Assembly: GCF_014842265.1 (NCBI RefSeq)
Contig: NZ_JACYVI010000010.1
Location: 186,001-250,000, forward strand
Reading direction: 5' to 3'
DNA: 64,000 nt
Source: Pseudomonas sp. CFBP 13711
Lineage (GTDB): Bacteria > Pseudomonadota > Gammaproteobacteria > Pseudomonadales > Pseudomonadaceae
Numbering within the stretch: position 1 is the stretch's first letter; each line of letters starts with the position of its first letter. Made by a program: the position numbers and the translations under genes. The notes under the pieces are model-generated. The model made no database searches. It had not been told where the DNA came from and saw nothing but the letters and a program-made list of their open reading frames with translations. This document shows positions 50,679 to 59,513 of this stretch, one piece after another.

Positions 50679-52199
50679 CTACAACGCGTCAGAACCCCAC
50701 GAGAAGCGATAAGCGCGCACGGGCGCCGGCGGTTGGCAACGACCATTGTCCGCGTCGGCGCCGACGATCAACCACTCGGCCCTCGACGTTGATCCCAGCT
50801 GGCGAGCCTTGTCGGCCATGAAACAGCGCTCCAGCTCAGCGGCGGGCACCAGGGCAAAGGCGGATGGATGGGTGCGCAGCCAGAGCGCCGCGTGCTCGAC
50901 GGCGGTTTGATCGGCAAACCCGAAATGCACCACCGGCTGGCGGGCGAACAGCCAGTGCCCTTCCCGCCAGCCGACCAGCACCAGTTCGGCGCCGTCGGTC
51001 AGCCGGGCCGCTTCGCCCATCAGCACCTTGTGGGGGTTGGGGCCCTCGGTGAACGGTTCGACGAAGCCACGGCCGAACCATAGGCAAAACCATGCCACCA
51101 CCGCCACGCCAAACACAGCGCGGGCCTTCGGACGATTGCCAAACCAGCGGCGAAGCAGCCACGGAATCAGCGGCGCGGCGGCCAGCACCAGGCCGGGTAG
51201 CGCAGGGAAGATATAGATTTTGCGCTTGCCGGTGCTCAGGCAGAAAAACAGCACCACCAGGACCACCCAGCCCAGCAACAACAAGATCCGTGCGTCGTGC
51301 TTTCGCAATTGGCGACGCCAGGCGGGTACCAGCCACGGCAACGCCAGCACCAGCGGCAGCCAGTACTGCGGAATGACAGTGAGGAAATACCAGAACGGTT
51401 CGCGGTGATCCCAGGCCGACGCGTAGCGGCCACCGGTCTGGTGAAACAGGATTTCCTTCAGGTAGGCCACTTCGTCAGCGCCACCCTTGAGCCAGACCGT
51501 GGCGAGCAGCGGCACAAGCCAGACTGCACATCCCGCCAGCACCACCAGAAAACCGGCCGCCCAGCGAAGCCCCTGCCCCGGCATGACGGTCACACCAGGC
51601 CAGCCCTTTCGCACGGCATAGACGTAGGGCACCAGCATCAATGCCGGCAGAAAACCCACCCCTTTGCTGATGATGCCCAGGCCCATGGCCAGACACGCGA
51701 CGTAGAACCAGCCCCACGCCGGTCCCAGCAGCAGATGACGGACCATGCCGTAGAAGCCGAGCGCGACCCACAGGCACAGGAAGCTGTCGATCTGGCCGGT
51801 ACGCAGAATGCTGTAGGTCTGGTAAGTCGCCAGAAACAGCAGCACGGCGATGCGACCCACCCTGCGGCACCACAGGCGCCGGCCCAGGTCGTACAACACT
51901 GCGGTGGCCGTTCCCGCCGAGAGCAGGCCCGGGATGAAAAGTGCCAGCGACGGCGAACCGGTCAGCCAGGTGAAAACCGCGACCGTCCACATGAACAAGG
52001 GTGGTTTGTCGCCGTAGATTTCACCGGCCCGATGGGGGATCAGCCAACTGCCGCTGTGCAGCATTTCCAGCGCGACGCCCAGAAACCGTTCTTCGTCGAC
52101 ATTCAGCGGCTGCCGGATGCCAAAGCCGGCGCCGACCAGAATCAGCGCGAGCGCCACCAGCGCCAGGCACTGCAACGCGGGAGAATGAACACGTCCCAC
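50679..52199 (-). CDS. ArnT-like polyprenyl-sugar glycosyltransferase
   Basis: The 506 residues are a GT-C membrane enzyme with about 11-12 membrane spans. The first loop carries the conserved NVDEERFLGVALEMLHSGSW (acidic catalytic motif), followed by GDKPPLFMW. A C-terminal periplasmic part begins at about 400. Relatives such as ArnT transfer a sugar from polyprenyl phosphate to lipid A or LPS core. GTG 52199 follows AAGGAAT, overlapping the end of the previous gene. It ends a four-gene operon that also makes the donor. Confidence 0.9.
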   Translation of the reverse strand: MGRVHSPALQCLALVALALILVGAGFGIRQPLNVDEERFLGVALEMLHSGSWLIPHRAGEIYGDKPPLFMWTVAVFTWLTGSPSLALFIPGLLSAGTATAVLYDLGRRLWCRRVGRIAVLLFLATYQTYSILRTGQIDSFLCLWVALGFYGMVRHLLLGPAWGWFYVACLAMGLGIISKGVGFLPALMLVPYVYAVRKGWPGVTVMPGQGLRWAAGFLVVLAGCAVWLVPLLATVWLKGGADEVAYLKEILFHQTGGRYASAWDHREPFWYFLTVIPQYWLPLVLALPWLVPAWRRQLRKHDARILLLLGWVVLVVLFFCLSTGKRKIYIFPALPGLVLAAAPLIPWLLRRWFGNRPKARAVFGVAVVAWFCLWFGRGFVEPFTEGPNPHKVLMGEAARLTDGAELVLVGWREGHWLFARQPVVHFGFADQTAVEHAALWLRTHPSAFALVPAAELERCFMADKARQLGSTSRAEWLIVGADADNGRCQPPAPVRAYRFSWGSDAL

Positions 52200-52202
52200 C
52201 GG

Positions 52203-52481
52203 CTATTCCTTAAGGTCTTTGTGTTTGGCAATCAGCTGCAGGTTGCGCAGGTAAACCACAAAGCCAAATGACTGACCGATGATGAACACCGGGTCTTCGC
52301 GGTAGATGGCGTAGAGCAGCAACAACGCGCTGCCGAGCATGCTCAGGTACCAGAAGCCCACCGGAATCACGCTGCGTTTCTTGATTTCGCTGTACAGCCA
52401 CTGCAAGACGAAACGGCCGGTGAAGACCGCCTGCCCGAGAAATCCCACCGTGAGCCAGAGCGTTTCGCGGGTGAAATTCAT
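52203..52481 (-). CDS. LAB_N domain small membrane protein
   Basis: The 92 residues from ATG 52481 match the N-terminal domain of lipid-A-disaccharide synthase, found alone: TLWLTVGFLGQAVFTGRFVLQWLYSEIKKRSVIPVGFWYLS. Three short membrane segments are visible. Stand-alone forms occur beside polyprenyl-sugar synthases and may aid flipping of the lipid-linked sugar. Its ATG overlaps the stop of the GT2 gene. The start at 52532 is not favoured. Confidence 0.88.
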   Translation of the reverse strand: MNFTRETLWLTVGFLGQAVFTGRFVLQWLYSEIKKRSVIPVGFWYLSMLGSALLLLYAIYREDPVFIIGQSFGFVVYLRNLQLIAKHKDLKE

Positions 52482-53236
52482 CCGTTCATCTCCTCGGGCC
52501 GGGTGTTGAGTCGCGTGCGGCGCACCAGCCACCAGACCCCGAACAGGTCGAGGATGCCGACCAGTGCGCGGTCGAAGTTGCCGTAGTTGGAAACGCCGGC
52601 CTGACGATGACGGTGGTGAACCGGATGAACGATCATTCGGCCGTGATGGCGCTGGATCAGCGCGGGAATGAAGCGGTGCATGTGGTCGAAGTAAGGCAGC
52701 TGCAGAAACGCCGCTCGATGAATCAGCTTCAGCCCGCAGCCCGTATCAGGCGTGGCGTCCTTGAGCAGGCGGCTGCGCAAGGCATTGGCGAAACGGGACG
52801 CCCAGCGCTTGCTCGCGGTGTCTCGCCGGTCGACCCGATGCCCCGCCACCAACCTCACCGGCTGGCCCTGGTTCCGGTCATTGCCCTGCCCGGTATTGCG
52901 CACCAGCGCCAGCATGCCGGGCAAGTCGGCGGGGTCGTTCTGGCCATCGCCGTCCAGGGTCGCCAGCCACTCACCGCGCGCGGCCTGGGCGGCATGCCAG
53001 ATCGACGTGCTCTGCCCGAGGGAAACCCCGTGGTGCAGGATGCGCAGGGGCTCAAATCCTGAGGCCTTGATCTGCTGCAGCACACGCAGCGTGTCGTCGG
53101 TGCTGCCGTCGTCGACCACCAACACCTCGTAGCGCTCCCCGGCCAGCGCGGTGCGTATTTCATGGAGCAACGAAGGCAGGTTTTGCGCTTCGTTTTTTGC
53201 CGGGATCAACACCGACACAAACACCGATTCACTCAT
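52478..53236 (-). CDS. GT2 polyprenyl-phosphate glycosyltransferase (DPM1-like)
   Basis: The 252 residues begin FVSVLIPAKNEAQNLPSLL with the VDDGSTDDT and DGDGQNDP metal/donor motifs of family 2 enzymes, and a DTGCGLKLIHRAAF block. A hydrophobic stretch near the C-terminus (LVGILDLFGVWWLV) may anchor it to the membrane. It probably attaches a sugar from a nucleotide donor to polyprenyl phosphate. The ATG overlaps the stop of the epimerase gene, and its stop overlaps the next ATG, so the whole set is coupled. Confidence 0.9.
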   Translation of the reverse strand: MSESVFVSVLIPAKNEAQNLPSLLHEIRTALAGERYEVLVVDDGSTDDTLRVLQQIKASGFEPLRILHHGVSLGQSTSIWHAAQAARGEWLATLDGDGQNDPADLPGMLALVRNTGQGNDRNQGQPVRLVAGHRVDRRDTASKRWASRFANALRSRLLKDATPDTGCGLKLIHRAAFLQLPYFDHMHRFIPALIQRHHGRMIVHPVHHRHRQAGVSNYGNFDRALVGILDLFGVWWLVRRTRLNTRPEEMNG

Positions 53237-54258
53237 CACGCCCACCGCGCCTCTTGTTTTGATTGTCTGGCCTGTTTGCTCTGGTCGCAGGAATAGAAGT
53301 CGCCGTACCAGCGCACGAATTCAGCCACGCCCTGCTCAAGCCCAACCTGCGGACTGAAGTCGATCCATTTCGCCAGCCCGGAGACATCCGCCCAGGTCTG
53401 CAGCACGTCGCCCGGCTGAAGCGGCAGATAGTTGCGCCTGGCCTGAATCCCCAGCGCCGACTCCAGGCAGTGGACGAAGTCGAGCAGCTTCACCGGCGCA
53501 CCTCGCCCGATGTTGAAAAGCTGACACGGCGCGCGCCCTTCCATGAGTGGCGGTGGTCGGGGCAACAGCCGGTTCATCGACTCGATGATGTCGTCGACGT
53601 AGGTGAAATCCCGCGCCATCTCGCCGTCGTTGTAGATATCGATGGGCTCGCCTTTGAGGATGGCCCGGGTAAATTTGAACAGCGCCATGTCCGGCCGCCC
53701 CCAGGGGCCGTAGACGGTGAAAAACCGCAGGCCCGTCGCAGGAATCCGGTACAGATGCGAGTAGCTGTAGGCCATGAGCTCGTTGGCGCGCTTGGTCGCG
53801 GCGTACAGGGAAACGGGCTGTTCAACGGCGTCTTCCACGGCAAACGGCATCTTGGTGTTGGCGCCGTACACCGAGCTGCTCGACGCATAAACAAGGTGCT
53901 TTACGGGGTGTGCCCGGCAGGCTTCAAGGACATTGAGAAACCCGACCAGGTTGGCATCGGCGTACACGCCCGGGTGGTCGATGGAATACCGAACACCGGC
54001 CTGGGCCGCCAGATGAATGACCTCACTGAAGCCGGACGCGCTGAACAGCCCGAGCAAAGCCTGTGGGTCGACGATGTCGATGGGCTGAAACTGAAAGGAG
54101 GGGTAATTTTCCAGCTGCGCCAGTCGGGCACGCTTGAGATCGACGCTGTAGTAGTCGTTCAGGTTGTCGATGCCCACCACTTGAACGCCCTGGCTGCACA
54201 ACTTCCTGGCCATGTGAAAGCCGATGAATCCCGCCACCCCGGTGATCAGCACCGTCAT
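53236..54258 (-). CDS. UDP-glucuronate 4-epimerase-like enzyme
   Basis: The 340 residues start MTVLITGVAGFIGFHMARKL with the GxxGxxG NAD site. They continue with DNLNDYYSVDLKRARL, the catalytic YAATKRANE, and RFFTVYGPWGRPDMALFKFT, which is typical of UDP-glucuronate 4-epimerases. It converts UDP-glucuronate to UDP-galacturonate. It is first in the operon with the polyprenyl glycosyltransferase, LAB_N and ArnT-like genes, which suggests it makes their sugar donor. ATG 54258 is chosen over 54282 because homology begins there. Confidence 0.92.
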   Translation of the reverse strand: MTVLITGVAGFIGFHMARKLCSQGVQVVGIDNLNDYYSVDLKRARLAQLENYPSFQFQPIDIVDPQALLGLFSASGFSEVIHLAAQAGVRYSIDHPGVYADANLVGFLNVLEACRAHPVKHLVYASSSSVYGANTKMPFAVEDAVEQPVSLYAATKRANELMAYSYSHLYRIPATGLRFFTVYGPWGRPDMALFKFTRAILKGEPIDIYNDGEMARDFTYVDDIIESMNRLLPRPPPLMEGRAPCQLFNIGRGAPVKLLDFVHCLESALGIQARRNYLPLQPGDVLQTWADVSGLAKWIDFSPQVGLEQGVAEFVRWYGDFYSCDQSKQARQSKQEARWA

Positions 54259-54663
54259 TGGGTTATCGCCTGGCGGTGGCATCGAGCCTGGGTAGGTCCT
54301 GCGTATCCTGCGCTTAAGACAGTGACATTCATTTCATGAGTCCTTTGACAGAACCGGCCAACCGCCCGAAATCCCTGGGTCAGCTGTCCGTTTCTGCTGG
54401 ATGCTTGATCAAGCGACATGAAACTGTGTCACAGCAATATTTAAGCAATGTGAACAGGGTGAGCGGCCCATCGTGTGATGCGCTCGAGACGTGGACCGAG
54501 CGAAGCCCAAAGCTGTTGAGCCGCCCGCTCTCGCGCAGCCTGACGGTTTTTTGCCGACAGGGAACCTCGTTCGCATTTATTGACACCCACACGGTCAACC
54601 CCTGAGCGTCATTCCCTCGGCGCCTTCAAATCCCATCAAGCTCCATGTCAAAAGGACAATGTC
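54259..54663. other. Divergent promoter region of the glycosylation operon and RTX gene
   Basis: No gene is supported. Both divergent promoters should be here. A perfect CTGTG-T-CACAG palindrome lies at 54424-54434, in AT-richer DNA. I see no clear -10/-35 pair. Confidence 0.45.
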
Positions 54664-56736
54664 ATGGCTTCAAGAGACAGCAAGCCCACCATCGATTACA
54701 CCGTACGAACCGGTCCAGGCACCGTGCAAGTGGACCCCTCCACGGGGGCCGATCAAACCTGGAGCATCATTCTTCAGCCGGACGGCAAGATCCTCGTCGG
54801 CGGCGAAAGCTTCCAGACCGCCATTGGTTATCCAGGCTCGCCGGGCGATGAAAGCTACGGAACACGCGGCAGCTTCACGTCGGTGCGCCTGAACAGCGAC
54901 GGCAGCCTGGACAGCAGTTTCAGCCAGGACGGGATTGCCCTCGTGCCCGCCAGCCTGGATCCGGAAGATGAGGCTTACTACGTCATGGCCGTGCAGGCCG
55001 ACGGTAAAGTCCTGTCGGCGCAGCCTGGGCTTGGCGGTTTGAAAGTCGAACGCTTCAACCTCGATGGCACCCTGGACACCACGTTCGGCAAAGGCGGCGC
55101 CGCAGCCCTTGATGTACCGATCAGCACCGATGGAATGGCGATTTACGCCACAGCCGATGGTTCGGTGTACGTCAGCGCTCGCGGCACCTCGCAAGCCGTG
55201 GTGTTCAAGCTGGACAGCAGCGGTACGCCGGCGGAAAACATCGGTGTCGACGGCACACTCGTCCTCAACCCGACCGGCTATTACGGCACCGGCAATATCG
55301 CCACCGTTGTGCAGCCCGACGGCAGCGTATTGCTCGGCAGCTGGCTGTACGTGGGCTCCGAGGGGCCTCACGACCCGGGCGATCCGGTGTATGCCGTTCA
55401 GCGACTTGCAGCCGACGGCAACCTGGATACCACGTTTGGCGTGGACGGCGTGGTGTACTTCGATACCGCCCTGGGGCTGGACTACCGCGCCGCGATGACC
55501 GTGCAAGCCGATGGCAAGATCATCATTGCCGGCGAGAGTCATGACAGTACCACCTTCAACGTACTGCGGCTGAATGCGGACGGTGCCTTCGACACCTCCT
55601 TCAGCGGTGATGGCAAGCTCACCCTTCAGGTGCCCCAAGGGGACTCCGCCTATGCCCACTCGGCCATCGTTCAGCCCGATGGCAAGATCCTTATCGCCGG
55701 CGACGTGATCACTCGACTGAACGCCGATGGCAGCCTGGACACCACCTTTGGCAGCCAGGACGGGCAATACCACGTGGACGGCTCCAGCGAGGCCAATCAC
55801 CTGATTGGCAACGACACGGCAGAGATCATCCGCGGCCTGGGCGGTGACGACGTGCTGCAAGGCGCCGGTGGCCGTGACGTACTGACAGGCGGGATGGGCG
55901 CAGACATTTTCCGCTTCAGCCAGATCAGCGACAGCTACCGCACCGCTACGGAAACCGGCAGCGACCGGATTCTGGACTTCGACGCCTCCCAGGACCGCGT
56001 AGACCTGATTGCTTTGGGTTTCACCGGCATTGGCGACGGCCACAATGGCACGCTGGCCATCCAGGCCAACGCTGACGGCACCCGCACTTACCTGAAAAGT
56101 TTCGATGCCAATGTCGACGGGCAGCGCTTTGAACTGGCGCTCGAAGGCAACCTGACGGGGCAGTTGAACAGTAACAATCTGGTGTTCACGGCCCCCACCG
56201 TCGAAGGAACGGCTGGCAAGGACGTGATCACGGGGAGTGCCATGTCGGAGGTCATCTACGGCCTGGCCGGTAACGACCGCATCGATGGCGGCAGAGGCTC
56301 GGATGTGATCATCGGGGGCGCGGGTGCCGACCTGCTGAGCGGCGGCGACGACCCGAACCTTTCAGTCTATGGCCGAGATGGCATCAATGACGCTGACGTG
56401 TTCCGCTACACGGCAGCCAGCGACAGCTATCGCACCGACAGCCAGAGCTTCGTGGACCTGATTGTCCGGTTCGCCAACAACAACGACAAGATCGACGTGT
56501 CGGCGCTGGGTTACACGGGTTTCGGTGACGGTACCGGGACCACACTGAAAATGATCTATAACGACGACCTGGACCGCACCTACCTCAAGGATGTGGAAGC
56601 GGACGCTCAGGGCCATCGCTTCGAAATCGCCCTCACCGGCGACTGGACCCTGGACCTGCGCAACTCCGACATGATCTTTGCGCAGGCGCAGGAAGTGACC
56701 CTCGTGGGCATGGCCAGCGAGGCTGCCCTCGGCTAA
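54664..56736 (+). CDS. Secreted delta-60/RTX protein with AlgE-like modules
   Basis: The 690-residue protein has no signal peptide. From about residue 30 to 375 it carries delta-60 repeats of the form VQ(P/A)DGKI(L/I) ... RLN(A/S)DG ... DTTFG. From about 382 come two calcium-binding RTX modules (GGDDVLQGAGGRDVLTGG, and GTAGKDVITGS near 516). Each is followed by an R-module-like block, FRFSQISDSYRT ... RTYLKSFDANVDGQRFELAL, very close in type to modules of AlgE mannuronan epimerases. It should leave the cell by a type I system, which is not in the window. AAAGGA lies before ATG 54664. Role possibly surface or polysaccharide binding. Confidence 0.88.
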   Translation: MASRDSKPTIDYTVRTGPGTVQVDPSTGADQTWSIILQPDGKILVGGESFQTAIGYPGSPGDESYGTRGSFTSVRLNSDGSLDSSFSQDGIALVPASLDPEDEAYYVMAVQADGKVLSAQPGLGGLKVERFNLDGTLDTTFGKGGAAALDVPISTDGMAIYATADGSVYVSARGTSQAVVFKLDSSGTPAENIGVDGTLVLNPTGYYGTGNIATVVQPDGSVLLGSWLYVGSEGPHDPGDPVYAVQRLAADGNLDTTFGVDGVVYFDTALGLDYRAAMTVQADGKIIIAGESHDSTTFNVLRLNADGAFDTSFSGDGKLTLQVPQGDSAYAHSAIVQPDGKILIAGDVITRLNADGSLDTTFGSQDGQYHVDGSSEANHLIGNDTAEIIRGLGGDDVLQGAGGRDVLTGGMGADIFRFSQISDSYRTATETGSDRILDFDASQDRVDLIALGFTGIGDGHNGTLAIQANADGTRTYLKSFDANVDGQRFELALEGNLTGQLNSNNLVFTAPTVEGTAGKDVITGSAMSEVIYGLAGNDRIDGGRGSDVIIGGAGADLLSGGDDPNLSVYGRDGINDADVFRYTAASDSYRTDSQSFVDLIVRFANNNDKIDVSALGYTGFGDGTGTTLKMIYNDDLDRTYLKDVEADAQGHRFEIALTGDWTLDLRNSDMIFAQAQEVTLVGMASEAALG

Positions 56737-56750
56737 CAGGCGGGGTGCGA

Positions 56751-56781
56751 CGAGGGGAACGGCTCATGCGCGTTCCCCTCG
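56751..56781 (+). terminator. Terminator-like hairpin after RTX gene
   Basis: A perfect 11-bp stem CGAGGGGAACG/CGTTCCCCTCG (56751-56761 with 56771-56781) with a 9-base loop follows the stop by 15 bases. The T-run after it is weak. The remaining bases to 56980 show nothing else. Confidence 0.65.
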
Positions 56782-56980
56782 TTCAACGCTTAGCGCCGGT
56801 GATCCGCATCAACCCACTCGTTATAGGACTTCAAGATCCGCATCGGTGTAGCTGCAACCATCCAGCCGCCACTCCCGTCTACAGCCTTCGATTTCATGAC
56901 CCCATGCTTTGGCTGCGCGTGCCCGCGAACACCAAACCTATGAGCCATCGGCGTGTCGTGACATGGATGACGCCACTGAA

Positions 56981-57901
56981 TCAATGGGCCGTACGGATAA
57001 TGACCTTACCGCAGGCATGCCCGGTGGCGACTTTCTCCAGTGCGGCGCGGGTCTCGTCCAGGGCGAAGATCGAGTCGGTCACAACCTGCAATTGCCCTGC
57101 ACTGAACTGCCGCACCGCCTCCTGGAGATAGGGGGTGGCGCTGGCAAAGAACACGGCTTCCCCGGCATGGTCTTCGCGGGATTCGATGTCGAACTCCACG
57201 AGGGTCGCAATCCGTCCACCCTTGCCGAGTACCGACCAGGAGCTTTCCAGCGTCGGGCCGCCGACCGTGTCGAGCACCAGGTCGATGTCACGCAGGGTGG
57301 TGAAATCCTCGGTGCGATAATCGATCGCCTCGTCTGCACCCAGGCTTTTCACCCGCTCGATGTTGCGCGCCGAAGCCGTGGCGATGACATAAGCGCCAGC
57401 CGCGTGCGCCAACTGCACCGCCATGCTGCCCACACCGCCCGCGCCCGCATGTATCAAGACGCGTTGACCGGGCTTCAATTGCCCCACCTCAAACAACGCC
57501 TGCTGCGCAGTGCCGAAGGTCGTCGGCAGCGCCGCCGCCTGCTCGAAACTCATGGAAGCCGGAATCAGACAAAGCTCGGTGGCAGCGATTATCAGCTGCC
57601 GGGCAAAGGCGCCACCCGCAGTGGGGGTGCTGCGGCCGAACACGCGATCACCGGGTTTCAGGTGGCTCACCTGCTCACCGACGCTGCTGACGATGCCGCT
57701 GAAATCGGTGCCCGGGGTGTATGGCAGCTCAACCGGAAAGACCGGCTGCATGTACCCAGCGATGATCTTCAGATCCAGCGGGTTGACGCTGGCGGCCTCG
57801 ACGCCCACGAGGAGCTCGTCAACGCCTGGCTTGCTCAGATCGAGGTTGTGCAGCGTGACGACCTCAGGACCGCCGAATACAGAAATGGACGCTGTTTTCA
57901 T
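56981..57901 (-). CDS. Zinc-less MDR alcohol dehydrogenase/quinone oxidoreductase-like
   Basis: The 306 residues start at ATG 57901 (MKTASISVFGGPEVVTLHNL). Blocks are VNPLDLKIIAGYMQPVFPVELPYTPGTDFSGIV, GDRVFGR, LIHAGAGGVGSMAVQLAHAAG (NADP-binding) and a C-terminal GHACGKVIIR. No zinc-binding cysteines are seen, so it is a zeta-crystallin-type reductase. It probably reduces quinones or enones with NADPH. A 20-base gap separates it from the SnoaL-like gene on the same strand, with a LysR gene divergent. Substrate unknown. Confidence 0.92.
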   Translation of the reverse strand: MKTASISVFGGPEVVTLHNLDLSKPGVDELLVGVEAASVNPLDLKIIAGYMQPVFPVELPYTPGTDFSGIVSSVGEQVSHLKPGDRVFGRSTPTAGGAFARQLIIAATELCLIPASMSFEQAAALPTTFGTAQQALFEVGQLKPGQRVLIHAGAGGVGSMAVQLAHAAGAYVIATASARNIERVKSLGADEAIDYRTEDFTTLRDIDLVLDTVGGPTLESSWSVLGKGGRIATLVEFDIESREDHAGEAVFFASATPYLQEAVRQFSAGQLQVVTDSIFALDETRAALEKVATGHACGKVIIRTAH

Positions 57902-57921
57902 GAGGGCTTTCTCTTCGTTGC

Positions 57922-58359
57922 TCAGGCTTGAGGGAATTGACCGAGTTGCAGGAACAGACCGAACCAGTCCTCCATGTGCCACGTGGTAACGACCCGCCCG
58001 TTCTCCAGTGCGTGAAACTCATGCAAACGGAAGCTCACCTGTTTGCCCGTGGCGGCGATGCCAAATAGCTCGCCGAGGTGGGTGCCGGTTATTTCAGCCC
58101 GTACGGCGACCTGACCAGGGGCCTGAACCATGTTGTGAATGACGATGCGCACATCCGGAAACGCGTCGGCGAGGCTGCGGATAATCGGTTTGATGCCATC
58201 GGGGCCTGGGCCTTGCCCGGGTGCCAGGGGGATGTCATCCCAGTCGGCAGCCAGCACGCTGTCGACGAGGTCGGGATTGTTCTCGCTGAAGGCGCGGTAG
58301 AGGGTCTCGACGGCCTGGCGTTCGGTCTGAAGGCGGGTGGCAAGTTCTGCGGTAGACAT
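57922..58359 (-). CDS. SnoaL-like/NTF2 fold protein (ester cyclase-like)
   Basis: The 145 residues form an NTF2-like cone: VETLYRAFSENNPDLVDSVLAADWDD, then FPDVRIVIHNMV, VAVRAEITGTHLGELFGI, FRLHEFHALENGRVVTTWHMEDW. Such proteins are small enzymes (cyclases, isomerases) or stress proteins, with no fixed catalytic residues across the family. It precedes the oxidoreductase gene and is divergent from the LysR gene, so the two may form a regulated pair. Confidence 0.88.
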   Translation of the reverse strand: MSTAELATRLQTERQAVETLYRAFSENNPDLVDSVLAADWDDIPLAPGQGPGPDGIKPIIRSLADAFPDVRIVIHNMVQAPGQVAVRAEITGTHLGELFGIAATGKQVSFRLHEFHALENGRVVTTWHMEDWFGLFLQLGQFPQA

Positions 58360-58450
58360 AAGATTGCTCTCGGCGTGGGGTATGGCGAGAGTGTGAGCGC
58401 AGGGCTACCATCCGTATAACAAATGGCTCGTATATAGGTTTATTTGATTT

Positions 58451-59362
58451 ATGGATTTTCATGGCATCGACCTGAACCTGCTCGCCGCATTCAACGCCTT
58501 GATGAACGAGCGCAACGTCACGCGCGCCGCCACCCAGGTCGGCGTCAGCCAACCGGCCATGAGTGCCGCGCTTTCGCGCTTGCGCACGCTGTTGGGCGAT
58601 CCGCTTTTTTTGCGCAGCCCTGACGGCCTCCTTCCAACGCCCCGTGCCCGTGAGTTGGCCCAACCTGTCGCCGAGGCGCTGAGCCAGATAAAAGCCGCCC
58701 TGGTGAAAATGCCTGACTTTGTCCCGGCCGATGCCGTGCTCACAATGAACCTTGGCTTGTCGGACTATCCCGCCTTCGTGCTGCTCCCCACGCTGCTGCA
58801 GACCTTGAGCGAACACGCGCCACACCTGTCGATCAACGTTCACGCAGTCAATGACCGCGACCATGCCGTGGACATGCTGGATGCGGGAGTGATTGATGCG
58901 GCAATCGGCGTATTGCCCAGCCATCAAGACGGTCGCATTTTCACGCGACCGATTCTGCGTGACGCTTTCGTCACCCTCGTCGCCCATGGCCATCCGGCAG
59001 CCCGGCGCGGCATGGACCTGGACACTTACCTCTCGCTGCCCCATGTACTGGTCTCGCCCGAGGGTGATCGACACGGTTTGGTGGATCAGGCGTTGGCTCA
59101 GTTGGGCAAGCAACGCACCCTGGCACTGACGCTGCCGCAGATGTTCGCGGTGCCGGCGATCATCGCCTCTTCCCGCATGACTGCCACCGTCCTGAAACGC
59201 ATCGCCCTCAGCTCGCCGACGGGAGGGAAACTGGTCCTGTTCCCGCCGCCGGTCGCGCTGCCGGAGATCACGTTTCATCTCATCTGGCATCGTCGTGGCA
59301 ATGGGAATCCCGCTCAGGAATGGTTCAGAGGCATGATCGAATCGGTTGCAGCGGGGCTTTAA
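58451..59362 (+). CDS. LysR-type transcriptional regulator
   Basis: The 303 residues begin MDFHGIDLNLLAAFNALMNERNVTRAA with PAMSAALSRLRTLLGDPLFLRS, a NodD/SyrM-type LysR helix-turn-helix. The effector domain runs from about residue 90. It is divergent from the SnoaL/oxidoreductase pair with a 91-base gap (58360-58450) that should hold both promoters. An AT-rich sequence with TCGTATATAGG near 58429 may be part of the operator. Confidence 0.92.
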   Translation: MDFHGIDLNLLAAFNALMNERNVTRAATQVGVSQPAMSAALSRLRTLLGDPLFLRSPDGLLPTPRARELAQPVAEALSQIKAALVKMPDFVPADAVLTMNLGLSDYPAFVLLPTLLQTLSEHAPHLSINVHAVNDRDHAVDMLDAGVIDAAIGVLPSHQDGRIFTRPILRDAFVTLVAHGHPAARRGMDLDTYLSLPHVLVSPEGDRHGLVDQALAQLGKQRTLALTLPQMFAVPAIIASSRMTATVLKRIALSSPTGGKLVLFPPPVALPEITFHLIWHRRGNGNPAQEWFRGMIESVAAGL

Positions 59363-59513
59363 AGACAGCTGCGGCCTGATACGGCGCGACTGCGAAACGT
59401 GCTTGAAAAGGAGGTTAACGGCCCGGCCCGACCATCGACAGGGCGATGGCCTTGCCGGGCGACGGGCCACAGCGCATCATGCGCGATTGTTTATTTCCCG
59501 GCGCAGACTATCG

